From assembly GCA_012841485.1 (NCBI GenBank), contig DUUU01000414.1:1-42851 (forward strand): DNA of 42,851 nt. The letters are read 5' to 3'. Origin of the DNA: Armatimonadota bacterium. Its GTDB lineage: Bacteria; Armatimonadota; JAAZEB01. Of this stretch, positions 1 through 9,792 are shown in pieces. Every line of letters starts with the position of its first letter. Within the stretch, counting starts at the first letter, position 1. The translations under genes were made by a program, and so were the position numbers. The notes beneath the pieces were generated by a model, which was not told the DNA's origin, did not search any database, and worked only from the letters and a program-made list of their open reading frames with translations.

Positions 1-106
1 GACTCGTAGGGTCGCGTCTCCGCCCGCGACCGCTCTCCGGCAGCACCTATCTCTCCTTGGCGCCTGCCCCTAGATTGCTCGCTCCCGACAAGAGAGGTGC
101 AAATCG

Positions 107-1996
107 ATGAATTCCTTGTGGCTTGTCATTGGTGCCCTCGCCGCGTTCGCTGTCGCCTACCGCTACTATGGCGCGTTCCTGGCCGCCAAGGTTGCTGTCC
201 TCAACGATGAGCGGGCGACGCCGGCACATCGGTTGAGAGACGGGGTCGACTATCACCCCACGAACAAGCTGGTCCTCTTCGGCCACCACTTCGCGGCGAT
301 TGCCGGTCCGGGGCCGCTGGTCGGTCCGGTCCTCGCGGCGCAGTGGGGCTATCTCCCCGGCTATGTCTGGATCATCATCGGTGCCTGCATGGCTGGCGCC
401 GTGCATGACTTTGTCGTCTTGTGGGCCTCGGTGCGCGAGGATGGGCTCTCGCTTCCGAAGATTGCCCAGAAGAGCATCGGCGGTTTCTCGGGGTTGACGG
501 CCTCGCTGGCGACGCTCTTCATCGTCATCGTCACCCTGGCGAGCGTTGCCATCGTCGTCGTGAACGCGTTGAGCGAGAGCTCCTGGGGCATGTTCACCAT
601 CGTGGCCACGATCATCGCGGCGCTGATCACGGGCACCTGGATGTATCGCATTCGACCGGGGAAGGTGGGCGAGGCCACGGCTATCGGCGTGGCCATCGTG
701 CTGATAGGCGTCGTGCTGGGCCGCCCCTTCGCCGAATCGGCGCTCGGGCCGATGCTCCTCTTCAGCAAGCCGACGCTCTCGCTCATCTTGCCGGGCTACG
801 CGCTCATCGCCTCCATCCTTCCGGTGTGGGTGCTGATGTGCCCGCGCGATTACCTCAGCTCCTACATGAAGATCGGCGTGATGGTGGTGCTGGGCGTGGG
901 CATCTTCCTGGCGCACCCAGTGCTGAAGATGCCAGCGACCACGCCCTTCGTTTCTGGCAACGGGCCGGTCATCACCGGCCACCTCTGGCCCTTCCTCTGC
1001 ATCACCATCATGTGCGGGGCGATCTCCGGGTTCCACGCGCTCATCTCCTCAGGCACCACGCCAAAGATGATCTACCGGGAGCGCGACATTCTCCCCATCG
1101 GCTATGGCGCCATGCTCATCGAGGGCTTCATCGCCGTGACCGCGCTCGTCGCGGCGTGCGCGCTGGGACCTGGCGACTACTTCGCCATCAACGTGAGCCA
1201 GGATACCCCGGCGCAGCAGGCTGCCTATGTGCAAGTGGTCGAAACCGCGCGTGCCGAGCACGGATGGGACCTGACTCCGACCGAGTTGTCAGAGCTGGAA
1301 GAGGGCACGGGCACGAAGCTGGCCGGGCGCACGGGCGGCGCGGTGACGCTCGCCGTCGGCATGGCGAAGGTCTTCTCTTCCTTCCCGGGGATGCGCGAGT
1401 TGATGTCCTACTGGTATCACTTCGTGATCATGTTTGAGGCGCTCTTCATCCTCACGCTCTTGGAGACGGGCACGCGTGTGGCGCGCTTCGTCTTCCAGGA
1501 GGCCGCGTCCTACTTCCATCCGAAGGCGACGCTTGGCGGCAAGCCGAACTGGGGGATGAACGTGCTGATGAGCGTGGTGGTCTGCCTTGCCTGGGGCTAC
1601 CTGCTCTATACGGGGAACATCAACACGCTGTGGCGCATGCTCGGAATCGTCAATCAGCTCCTCGCCGCGATTGCCCTGGCCGTGGGCACCACCTATATCC
1701 TGATGCACTCCGCGAAGCGGCGCTATGCCCTGTGCACGGGGGTGCCGTTCGCGTTCGTGATCGTCACGACGGTGACGGCAAGCTGGCTGAGCATCCAGGG
1801 CTGGTGGGCCAAGATCCCAACCGCGATGCCCGCCGAGGCGTTCTCGCTGCGGCTGATGTGCATCCTGGCGTCCATCATGCTCGTGCTCACCATCGCGATC
1901 GTGGCAGACGCAGTTCGGCGCTGGGTTCAGATCCTCTCGCGGCCGGCTGGCGCGCCAGAAGGTGAGCGAGAGCTGGAGACCGCCGGCCGGGCGTAG
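107..1996 (+). CDS. cstA: Carbon starvation protein CstA (inner-membrane transporter)
   Basis: This 629-residue polytopic membrane protein belongs to the CstA family. Known members are induced on carbon starvation and import peptides and/or pyruvate across the inner membrane. The family signature is plain: the N-terminus MNSLWLVIGALAAF and then YRYYG, the conserved loop GHHFAAIAGPGPLVGP near residue 60, and PKMIYRERDILPIGYG near residue 325. Hydrophobic helices run through the whole length. It is shorter than E. coli CstA (about 700 residues), mostly at the C-terminal end. The ATG start is supported by GAGAGG at 92-97, nine bases upstream. A 7-bp inverted repeat at 10-31 precedes it and may end an upstream gene outside the window; I see no clear promoter in the 106 available bases. 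The next gene is convergent. The family call is secure; the actual substrate is not shown by the sequence. Confidence 0.95.
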   Translation: MNSLWLVIGALAAFAVAYRYYGAFLAAKVAVLNDERATPAHRLRDGVDYHPTNKLVLFGHHFAAIAGPGPLVGPVLAAQWGYLPGYVWIIIGACMAGAVHDFVVLWASVREDGLSLPKIAQKSIGGFSGLTASLATLFIVIVTLASVAIVVVNALSESSWGMFTIVATIIAALITGTWMYRIRPGKVGEATAIGVAIVLIGVVLGRPFAESALGPMLLFSKPTLSLILPGYALIASILPVWVLMCPRDYLSSYMKIGVMVVLGVGIFLAHPVLKMPATTPFVSGNGPVITGHLWPFLCITIMCGAISGFHALISSGTTPKMIYRERDILPIGYGAMLIEGFIAVTALVAACALGPGDYFAINVSQDTPAQQAAYVQVVETARAEHGWDLTPTELSELEEGTGTKLAGRTGGAVTLAVGMAKVFSSFPGMRELMSYWYHFVIMFEALFILTLLETGTRVARFVFQEAASYFHPKATLGGKPNWGMNVLMSVVVCLAWGYLLYTGNINTLWRMLGIVNQLLAAIALAVGTTYILMHSAKRRYALCTGVPFAFVIVTTVTASWLSIQGWWAKIPTAMPAEAFSLRLMCILASIMLVLTIAIVADAVRRWVQILSRPAGAPEGERELETAGRA

Positions 1997-2028
1997 CCGC
2001 GGCCGGCCGGCGCGCATCGATCCAGGGA

Positions 2029-2053
2029 GTGGGGCGGGGTCATCCCGCCCCAC
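2029..2053. terminator. Strong hairpin between convergent cstA and AICAR transformylase genes
   Basis: A perfect 10-bp inverted repeat, GTGGGGCGGG / CCCGCCCCAC with a 5-base loop (2039-2043), fills the 58-bp gap between the two convergent stop codons. It ends one base before the stop codon of the minus-strand gene. No U-tract follows on either strand, so it may stop transcription in both directions, or block RNA decay, without being a classic intrinsic terminator. Confidence 0.5.
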
Positions 2054-2054
2054 G

Positions 2055-3224
2055 TCAGTGGAGGAACCAGCGCATGCCAGAGTGGATCATCACCATGCCG
2101 TAGCTGTCCGCGGCGGCGGTCACCTCGTCATCGCGGATAGAACCGCCGGCCTGGAGGACATAGCGGACGCCGCTGCGGTGGGCCCGGTCGATCGTGTCGC
2201 GGAACGGGATGAACGCATCGGAACTAAGGGCAACGCCCTCGAAACGCGCTATCCATTCGGCGCGTTCCTCTGGCGTGAGCGGTTGGGGCTCCTCGGTGAG
2301 CGCTGCGCGCAGGGCGTCCTTCTCGGCATCGGAGAGCTCGTCCCACAGCAGGAACTGGTCCACGACGTTCGTCTTCTCGACGCGCCCGAGGCCTTCCCGG
2401 AAGGGGAGCGCGAGCACGCGCGGGTGCTGCTGGCAGAACCACTTGTCCGCCTTCCCGCACGCCAGGCGAGTGCAGTGGACGCGCGACTGCTGCCCGGCGC
2501 CCATGCCGATCACCTGGCCGTCATATGCGACGCATACCGAGTTGGATTGGGTGTACTTCAGGGCGATGGTGGCCACGGCGAGGGTGAGCGCCACATCGGC
2601 GGGCAGCTCCTTCTCCTCGGTGACGACCGTGCCGAGCGCTGCCGGGTTGATGGCGGCGGCGTTCCGCTCCTGATACAGCTCAAAGCCAAACACCTGGCGG
2701 CGCTCGACGGCGGACGGCTCGTAACCGGGGTCGATCTCCAGGATCGGGTAGTTGCCCCCACGCTTCTGCTTGAGGACCTCGAGGGCCTCCGGTTCGTAAC
2801 CGGGGGCGATGATGCCGTCGGAGACCTCGCGGCGCAGGAGCGAGGCCAGGGAGCCATCGACCACGTCGCTCACCGCGGCAAAATCGCCGAAAGAGCACAT
2901 GCGGTCGCCACCGCGGGCGCGTGCGTAGGCCTGGGCCACCGGTGAGAGCTCCTCATCCGGGAGCATCTGGGAAGCGTGAAACTCCGGCGAGAGCGGCCGG
3001 GCGATGGCCGCGCCGGCAGGGCTAACATGCTTGAACGACGCGGCGCCTGGAACGCCGGCGACCTGCTTCAGCTCCCGGGCGAGCTGCCATGCCCCGAGGG
3101 CATCGAGGATGTTGATGTAGCCGGGCGCGCCGTTGAGCACGCGCAGTGGCGTGCCCTCTCCATCGAAGACGAGCCGCGCCTGGCGCTGGTGGGGATTCAA
3201 GCCGTAGCGAAGTGGGATCTCCAA
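2055..3224 (-). CDS. purH: Stand-alone AICAR transformylase (PurH C-terminal domain only)
   Basis: The enzyme transfers a formyl group from 10-formyl-THF to AICAR to make FAICAR, the ninth step of de novo purine synthesis. The 389-residue product is only the AICARFT half of bifunctional PurH; the N-terminal MGS-like IMP cyclohydrolase domain is absent. The catalytic Lys-His pair is in SFKHVSPAGAA (K65, H66), and the signature SNSVCVAYDGQVIGMGAGQQ is intact. I place the start at a TTG at 3224 because AGGAGAGAG lies just upstream (3236-3228) and the protein then begins EIPLRYGLNPHQ, as stand-alone AICARFTs do. The first in-frame TTG at 3239 overlaps that ribosome binding site. IMP cyclohydrolase must come from another gene not seen here. 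Neighbours are unrelated to purine synthesis. Confidence 0.9.
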   Translation of the reverse strand: MEIPLRYGLNPHQRQARLVFDGEGTPLRVLNGAPGYINILDALGAWQLARELKQVAGVPGAASFKHVSPAGAAIARPLSPEFHASQMLPDEELSPVAQAYARARGGDRMCSFGDFAAVSDVVDGSLASLLRREVSDGIIAPGYEPEALEVLKQKRGGNYPILEIDPGYEPSAVERRQVFGFELYQERNAAAINPAALGTVVTEEKELPADVALTLAVATIALKYTQSNSVCVAYDGQVIGMGAGQQSRVHCTRLACGKADKWFCQQHPRVLALPFREGLGRVEKTNVVDQFLLWDELSDAEKDALRAALTEEPQPLTPEERAEWIARFEGVALSSDAFIPFRDTIDRAHRSGVRYVLQAGGSIRDDEVTAAADSYGMVMIHSGMRWFLH

Positions 3225-3556
3225 AGTCTCTCTCCTCAAGCGCGTGGTGTATCGATACTCCTGGTTTCGCCGCCACGAGCGCCGCTTCCTACCGCCCCTG
3301 CGCCTCCTTCCGGACGCGGTCGGTGGCCTGGGAAGGGGCCTGGCGATGCGTGTCGCGGGGGCGCGGCTTGCAGGCGCGAGAGGAATTCACCAGGTGGATG
3401 AGAGAAGAGGGAATCTGTCTTGGCGCATGGCCTATATCGCAGCGAGGCACGCGCCATCGCCCGGGAAATGGGCCGCGGCGAGGTGAGTTGCTGGGCCTCA
3501 AGCGCGGCATGCGAATGCCGATGGGAGGCGGCCGGGCCGCTGGGAGAGGGGATCAA
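3225..3556. other. Gene-less divergent intergenic region
   Basis: These 332 bases separate the minus-strand AICAR transformylase gene from the plus-strand TPR gene and should carry both promoters. I see no convincing -35/-10 pair. The only tidy site is the 10-base palindrome GTATCGATAC at 3249-3258, just upstream of the AICAR transformylase ribosome binding site. Open frames across the region have no ribosome binding site or recognisable composition. Confidence 0.4.
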
Positions 3557-5206
3557 GTGGGAAGACGCTGTCTGATCGGGACCTGGGTGGTCCTCCTGTG
3601 GGCTGGCTCGCTCGCCTGGGGGGCGGACCGGCCCGCGTTGCGCGAGCTGTCGAAGCTGCCGACGCTCACCTTCGACGTAGGAGTCTCCTTCTCGTTCTCC
3701 CGAGGGCGTGGGTTGCGGCTGTGGTGGGACTTCCCCGATCACCCGGCGGAGATAGCCGCGCTGCAGGAATCGCTGAAGGGCGATCCCTGGGATGCCGAGC
3801 GCGTGCATCGCATCGGCGAGCTCGCGCGCGAGATGGGCGACGACGCGCGCGCTGCCAGGGCGTTCGAGCGCGCCGTGGCTCTCTACCGCGAGCGGCTGAA
3901 GACGCAGCCAGGGAGCGGCCTACTCATGGCATCGCTCGGCCAGGCGCTGGGCGATCTGGGGAAGACCGAGGAAGCAGAGAAGACCCTGCGAGAGGCGGCG
4001 CGCATCGCGCCAAAGGAGTGGCGCTGCTGGATGCTCCTGGCGCAGCTCCTGGAAAACCAGGCGCTTGCCCTCCTGACGGGTCCGTCCGCGGCGGCGACCG
4101 CGGCGGATGAGATGCTGGCGCGCGCATTCGCCGGCATCGCCCCCGCCCACCTCCCCCAGCCGGCCGAGCTAGACCGCGTGGAGCGGCTCCTTGATGAGGC
4201 GCGCGATACCCGTGACCGGGCCGTTGCCATCGCGATGCAGGCCACCCAGGGGAATGGACCGGGCGCTGCCAGGGCCCATGCGGAGCGCGGCACCTCCCGG
4301 GGCTTCACCCAGGCGCTGCTCCGCGGCGTTCTGGCGCAGATGCGAGGCCAGAAGGTGGATCCTCGCCAGGAGATGCTCTCTCCCGCCTCACTCGCCGATT
4401 TCAGGCGCGCCGCCGATCTCGACCCGGGGAGCGTGGAGCTGGTGGCGCTGGCGGGGCTATGCGAAGTCTTCGGGTTCGCGCTGGCCAAGGGGCCCCCCTG
4501 GGAGGCGATCTGGCCTGCCCTTCCCGAGGAGTCGAAGGCGCGGGTGCGCCGGGCGATGGATCGTCTCGGCCGGCTGGGGCAGGCCAAGGACGCACGCGCG
4601 GAGGCGGCGGCGTTGGATGCCCTGGGAATGGTCGCCTACGTCGCGAGCGAGGAGAAGCGCGCCGAGGAGTGCCTGCGGCGTGCCGTGAAGCGAGACCCTT
4701 CGCGCGCGCGCACGTGGGAGATGCTCGCGATGATCCTGGGTGCCGGCGGGCGCTATGAAGAGCTGGTGACGTGGTGCAAAGAGCGTCTGGCGTACCGCGA
4801 CACCCTGCGCACGCGGCTCCTCCTCGCCAAGGCGTATGAGAAGCTGGGCAAGCTGGCCCTGGCCGAGGAGCAGGTGCGCGCCGCCGCGGCGCTCGCCCCG
4901 AATGATTTCTACGTCTCGCTTGGGTGCGCCGCCCTCCTCATGCGCCAGAGCGAGGCAACCGAGGCGCTGGCTGAAGCGGATGGGCAGCTCGCCCGGGCGG
5001 AACGGGCCTGTGCCGCCGGATGCACGCTGCAGCAGTGGGTCGAGCTGGCGCTCACCCGCGCGATCCATCTTGGCCTCTCGGGTGAGGAAGAGAAGGCGCG
5101 CGGCTTGCTAGCGCAATGCCGCGACCGCGACCCTGGCAATGAGGAAGTGCGCCAGGCGCTCGCCGCGCTCGGCGGCGATGGCAAGCGTCCCGAGAAACGC
5201 CCGTAA
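3557..5206 (+). CDS. Exported TPR-repeat protein
   Basis: This 549-residue protein has an N-terminal signal-peptide-like segment (GRRCLIGTWVVLLWAGSLAWG) followed by tandem tetratricopeptide repeats. TPR helical pairs are readable at about residues 75-155 (for example GLLMASLGQALGDLGKTEEA) and again from about 350 to the end, with recurring Ala/Leu/Tyr spacing and closing P-x-x/DPG turns. TPR proteins act as protein-interaction scaffolds; no catalytic motif is visible, so the specific role is unknown. The GTG start at 3557 is chosen because AGAGGGG at 3545-3551 sits five bases upstream and the signal peptide starts there. The frame stays open further upstream, but the composition there looks non-coding. 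The following acyl-CoA synthetase gene begins 193 bp later, so co-transcription is possible but not shown. Confidence 0.8.
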   Translation: MGRRCLIGTWVVLLWAGSLAWGADRPALRELSKLPTLTFDVGVSFSFSRGRGLRLWWDFPDHPAEIAALQESLKGDPWDAERVHRIGELAREMGDDARAARAFERAVALYRERLKTQPGSGLLMASLGQALGDLGKTEEAEKTLREAARIAPKEWRCWMLLAQLLENQALALLTGPSAAATAADEMLARAFAGIAPAHLPQPAELDRVERLLDEARDTRDRAVAIAMQATQGNGPGAARAHAERGTSRGFTQALLRGVLAQMRGQKVDPRQEMLSPASLADFRRAADLDPGSVELVALAGLCEVFGFALAKGPPWEAIWPALPEESKARVRRAMDRLGRLGQAKDARAEAAALDALGMVAYVASEEKRAEECLRRAVKRDPSRARTWEMLAMILGAGGRYEELVTWCKERLAYRDTLRTRLLLAKAYEKLGKLALAEEQVRAAAALAPNDFYVSLGCAALLMRQSEATEALAEADGQLARAERACAAGCTLQQWVELALTRAIHLGLSGEEEKARGLLAQCRDRDPGNEEVRQALAALGGDGKRPEKRP

Positions 5207-5299
5207 AGCAGGTGGGAACCGTTCCCGGGCAGGAAAACGGCTCTTCAGCGGCGCGTCACGCGCGTTCAAAACATTGGTAGCAGGATCTGGACCCCTCGA

Positions 5300-5343
5300 T
5301 TGCGAATCTACCGCGAGGAGAGTATCACACCGTGTGCGATAGT
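5300..5343 (+). promoter_or_regulatory. Possible promoter with an overlapping dyad operator for the acyl-CoA synthetase gene
   Basis: TTGCGA (5300-5305), a 17-base spacer and TATCAC (5323-5328) make a fair sigma-70-like promoter, 4/6 matches in each box. A 23-base imperfect dyad at 5321-5343 (AGTATCACACC-G-TGTGCGATAGT) covers the -10 box and pairs at 8 of 11 positions. A repressor binding there would block transcription, as TetR-type fatty-acid regulators do, but no regulator gene is nearby. This is inference. Confidence 0.35.
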
Positions 5344-5399
5344 GCCTCTTGCTTCCCCAATGCCTTCGCCATCGGGTCATCATGACGAGGATCATAACT

Positions 5400-7175
5400 A
5401 TGCCGCAGCAGAGCCTGATCGAGAGTTTCCTCCGAACAGCGGATCGCCATCGCAACCGCGTGGCCCTGGCCGCCAAGGTCGATGGGGAGTACCGCCCCAG
5501 CACCTACGCCGAGACCGCGGAGCGCGTCCGGCGCCTGGGCGCGCACCTCATTGGGATGGGGGTGCAGCCAGGCGACCGGGTGGCGCTCTTCAGCGATAAC
5601 CGCCCCGAATGGGCGATCTCTGACCTGGGCACCCTCGCTGCCGGCGCCGTGCTCGTGCCTCTCTACGCGACGCTGCCAGCGCCCCAGGTAGAGTACATTC
5701 TGCGCGACTCCGGGGCGCGCGTCCTCATCGTCACGGGGCAGAAGCGTTTGGAGATTGCTCTCTCTGTGCGCGCCAACCTTCCCGATCTGGAGCAGATCAT
5801 CGTCATCGACGCGCCGGCTCCCGAGGGAACGCACGCGTTCGAGGCGCTGCTGGAGGAAGATGCCCCTGAATACCGCGCTGAGAGCGAGCGTCGCGTCGCG
5901 GCCCTGGGTGAGGCAGACCTGGCGACGATAGTCTACACCTCTGGCACGACGGGCGAGCCGAAAGGGGCGATGCTGACGCATGGCAATCTCCTTTGCAACG
6001 TCGGCGCCATGCGCGCGGTTCTCAGCCTCACTCCGAGTGACATCTTCCTGTCGTTCCTCCCGCTCTCGCACATCTTCGAGCGCTCCTGCGGCAGCTATCT
6101 GCCCCTAACGACTGGCGCCGCTGTCTACTATGCGGAGAGCCTCTTCACTGTGGCCAAGAACCTGGAAGAGGTGCGCCCCACAATCATGATGAGCGTGCCT
6201 CGTCTCTACGAGAACATGCGGCACCGCATCCTCGAAGCGGCATCGAAAGCGAAGCCGGCCCAGCGCGTGCTCTTGCACTGGGCGCTGCGCGTGGGACACG
6301 AGCGCACGCGCTGCCGGCTGGAACGCCGTTTCGCCGGGCCGGGCCTGCGCCTCCGGCATGCCATCGCGGAACGCCTCGTGCTGCGCAAGCTGCGGCAGCG
6401 CATGGGAGGCCGCATTCGCTTCTTCATCTCCGGGGGCGCGCCCCTCCCACCCGATGCGTGCGAGTTCTTCTTCGACCTGGGGCTGGTGCTCCTCCAGGGC
6501 TACGGGCTGACGGAGACCTCCCCCGTGGTCGCTGTGAACCGCCCGGCGGATCCTCGCCCCTACGGGATCGGCCCGGCGCTCGATAATCTAGAAGTGAAGA
6601 TCGCGGACGATGGCGAGTTGCTGGTGCGCGGGCCCAGTGTGATGCAGGGATACTGGAAAAAGCCAGAAGAGACCCAGGCGGCTATCGATGCCGAGGGGTG
6701 GTTCCACACGGGCGACATCGCCCGGATGGATCCAGATGGCCACCTCCACATCACCGACCGCAAGAAGAACCTGATCGTTCTCTCTACCGGCAAGAAGGTT
6801 GCGCCCCAGCCAATCGAGGGCCGATTGAGCACCAGCCCCTTCATTGGGGACGTACTGCTCCTGGGTGATCGGCGCAGCACCATCGGCGCCCTGGTAGTGC
6901 CCTGTTTCGATGCCCTGCGCGAGCAAGATGGCCTGGCGGGGTTGGAGAACGCGGAGCTAGCCGCCAGCCCGGTGGTGCGCCAGCTGATCCGCGCTGAGAT
7001 CGACCGCCTGAGCGACGGCCTCGCCGAGTTCGAGCGGATCAAGCGGTTCGCCGTGCTCGACCGAGAGTTCTCCCTCGACGCCGGGGAGATCACGCCCACC
7101 CTCAAGCCACGCCGGGACGTGATCATGGAGCACTTCGCGCCCCAGGTGCAGAGCATCTTCACCCGCGACGCCTGA
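5400..7175 (+). CDS. Long-chain fatty acid-CoA ligase (AMP-forming)
   Basis: This 591-residue adenylate-forming enzyme activates fatty acids with ATP and CoA to acyl-CoA plus AMP, feeding beta-oxidation or lipid synthesis. The order of motifs matches the long-chain FAA1/FadD15-like subgroup: ATP/AMP loop YTSGTTGEPKGAMLTHGN at about residues 178-195, FLPLSHIFER, GYGLTETSPVV at about 365, WFHTGDIARMDPDGHLHITD at about 435-454, and the C-terminal hinge and lysine region DRKKNLIVLSTGKKVAPQPIE. It has no signal peptide and should be cytosolic or membrane-associated. Start: ATG at 5400 with ACGAGG (5385-5390) nine bases upstream; earlier in-frame ATGs lack a site. A possible operator lies upstream (5321-5343). 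It converges with the inositol monophosphatase gene. The exact chain-length preference cannot be read. Confidence 0.92.
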   Translation: MPQQSLIESFLRTADRHRNRVALAAKVDGEYRPSTYAETAERVRRLGAHLIGMGVQPGDRVALFSDNRPEWAISDLGTLAAGAVLVPLYATLPAPQVEYILRDSGARVLIVTGQKRLEIALSVRANLPDLEQIIVIDAPAPEGTHAFEALLEEDAPEYRAESERRVAALGEADLATIVYTSGTTGEPKGAMLTHGNLLCNVGAMRAVLSLTPSDIFLSFLPLSHIFERSCGSYLPLTTGAAVYYAESLFTVAKNLEEVRPTIMMSVPRLYENMRHRILEAASKAKPAQRVLLHWALRVGHERTRCRLERRFAGPGLRLRHAIAERLVLRKLRQRMGGRIRFFISGGAPLPPDACEFFFDLGLVLLQGYGLTETSPVVAVNRPADPRPYGIGPALDNLEVKIADDGELLVRGPSVMQGYWKKPEETQAAIDAEGWFHTGDIARMDPDGHLHITDRKKNLIVLSTGKKVAPQPIEGRLSTSPFIGDVLLLGDRRSTIGALVVPCFDALREQDGLAGLENAELAASPVVRQLIRAEIDRLSDGLAEFERIKRFAVLDREFSLDAGEITPTLKPRRDVIMEHFAPQVQSIFTRDA

Positions 7176-7178
7176 CCG

Positions 7179-7210
7179 GGCGCCACCCCGGCCAGAGGCC
7201 AGGCGGCGCC
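7179..7210. terminator. Nested GC-rich inverted repeat between convergent genes
   Basis: GGCGCC at 7179-7184 and 7205-7210 encloses GGCC-AGA-GGCC (7190-7200), filling most of the 48-bp gap between the convergent acyl-CoA synthetase and suhB-like genes. There is no U-tract. Its position suggests bidirectional termination, but the folding is weaker than that of the other convergent hairpins in this window. Confidence 0.3.
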
Positions 7211-7223
7211 GTGGTGTTGCCGC

Positions 7224-8550
<1,327 letters not shown>

Positions 8551-8638
8551 TCCTGTCGTGCTTGGCCCCGGCTCCGGGTGCCCGGCGGGGTGTCGAGATC
8601 ATGGCGCCGCCCGCGCGCGCGAAGGGAAGGTGACACCA

Positions 8639-9694
8639 ATGCGAACCCTGGTCGCCATTGCCATGCTTCTGGCCGGCGCTACCGCTCTCCATGCGGCCGA
8701 GGCGCCTCCTGTTCTCGTCTATCCCTGCGAGCGAGTGGCTACCGCTCCCGTGGTTGATGGCCGGCTCGATGACGCGGCATGGGAAAAGGCCGCGCTCGTC
8801 AGCGGGTTTACCTACCACGACCGGCGCGAGCTGGCGCCGGTGCAGACCGCTTTCCGCGTTGTCTACGATGCCGAGGCGCTTTACGTGGGCGTTCGCTGCG
8901 AGGAGCCGCTCTGGCAGAAGATGACGCCGGGCACGCCTGGAATGCGCGACACCCATGCCGCCGTCTTTGGCGGCGAGGCGATTGAGGTCTTCATCGATCC
9001 GAAGCACAACCACTCGGATTACTTCCAGATCGCGGCCAACAGCGACGGCACCCTCTTCGATGGCAAAGGCACGGACTCCGCCTGGGATGGCCGGGCGAGG
9101 GCGGCGGGCCGCATCTCGGAGGGCGGCTGGAGCCTCGAGATCGCTCTCCCCTGGGCGGACTTCGAGGTGCGCCCGGAGCCCGGTCTCGTCATCGGCCTCA
9201 ATATCTGTCGCGACCGCAACATCGGCCCCAATAAGCTATGGAGCACCTGGTCGCCTATCGCGGCCAACTTCCACGATCCGCTTCGTTTCGGGCATCTCGT
9301 GCTCTCGGCCACCCCGGAGATGATCGGCCGCCTCTCCGACGAGTTTCGAAAGGGAGGGCACGCGGGTCCGGTCCAGGTGTTTGCCGCCGAAGGGTTCTCT
9401 GGAACCACCTACCTGGCGCTAGCCTCGCGCTCGCTGCAATCGCTCGATGCCACGCTCGCGGAGCTCGATTCCCTGTGCCAGCGGGAGAAATCGCCGGCCG
9501 TTGCCGCCGCGCTCGCGAAGCGGATTGCCGCCGCGCGCGAGATGGCGGCGCCCATCGCCGCGAAGGTGAAGGGAAATCAGGCCTTCGATGCCGCCGAATG
9601 GGTTCGCACCGACACCCAAATGCAGCAGCTGCGAATCGAGCTGGAAAAAGCGGTGTGGAACGCGCGCCTGGAAGCCCTTCTGAGTGGCATCTGA
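8639..9694 (+). CDS. Exported CBM9-like carbohydrate-binding protein
   Basis: This 351-residue protein starts with a clear signal peptide (MRTLVAIAMLLAGATALHAA). From about residue 25 to 215 it has a carbohydrate-binding family 9-like beta-sandwich. Diagnostic pieces are APVVDGRLDDAAWEKA, FRVVYDAEALYVGVRCEEP, GEAIEVFIDPKHNHSDYFQ, WSLEIALPWADF and GLNICRDRN. The remaining 130 residues look helical and charged and have no recognisable catalytic motif. CBM9-like domains bind reducing ends of sugars, and in these bacteria often stand alone on exported proteins. The ATG at 8639 has GGAAGG (8625-8630) upstream. It lies 88 bp behind glnB and could be co-transcribed with it, although no functional link is evident. 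A similar module heads the SGNH protein at 31901-33211. Confidence 0.8.
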   Translation: MRTLVAIAMLLAGATALHAAEAPPVLVYPCERVATAPVVDGRLDDAAWEKAALVSGFTYHDRRELAPVQTAFRVVYDAEALYVGVRCEEPLWQKMTPGTPGMRDTHAAVFGGEAIEVFIDPKHNHSDYFQIAANSDGTLFDGKGTDSAWDGRARAAGRISEGGWSLEIALPWADFEVRPEPGLVIGLNICRDRNIGPNKLWSTWSPIAANFHDPLRFGHLVLSATPEMIGRLSDEFRKGGHAGPVQVFAAEGFSGTTYLALASRSLQSLDATLAELDSLCQREKSPAVAAALAKRIAAAREMAAPIAAKVKGNQAFDAAEWVRTDTQMQQLRIELEKAVWNARLEALLSGI

Positions 9695-9746
9695 CGCGCG
9701 CCGCGCTTGATCCGCAGTAGCTTCATGCACCCCGCGTGAGTAGGGC

Positions 9747-9775
9747 GAGGCTGCCGGGCAGACCCTGGCAGCCTC
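9747..9775. terminator. Hairpin between convergent CBM9 and DUF362 genes
   Basis: GAGGCTGCC (9747-9755) pairs perfectly with GGCAGCCTC (9767-9775). Inside the loop GGG-CAGA-CCC extends the stem to 12 bp with a single bulged T. It sits in the 98-bp gap between convergent genes and has no following U-tract. It is a probable bidirectional terminator or RNA-stabilising structure. Confidence 0.5.
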
Positions 9776-9792
9776 ATGTCGGAGTGGCCGGA

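Noticed and set aside
57..79. A possible sigma-54 promoter (TGGCGC...TTGCT) upstream of cstA
   Set aside because: The GG and GC elements are 16 bases apart, not the required 10.
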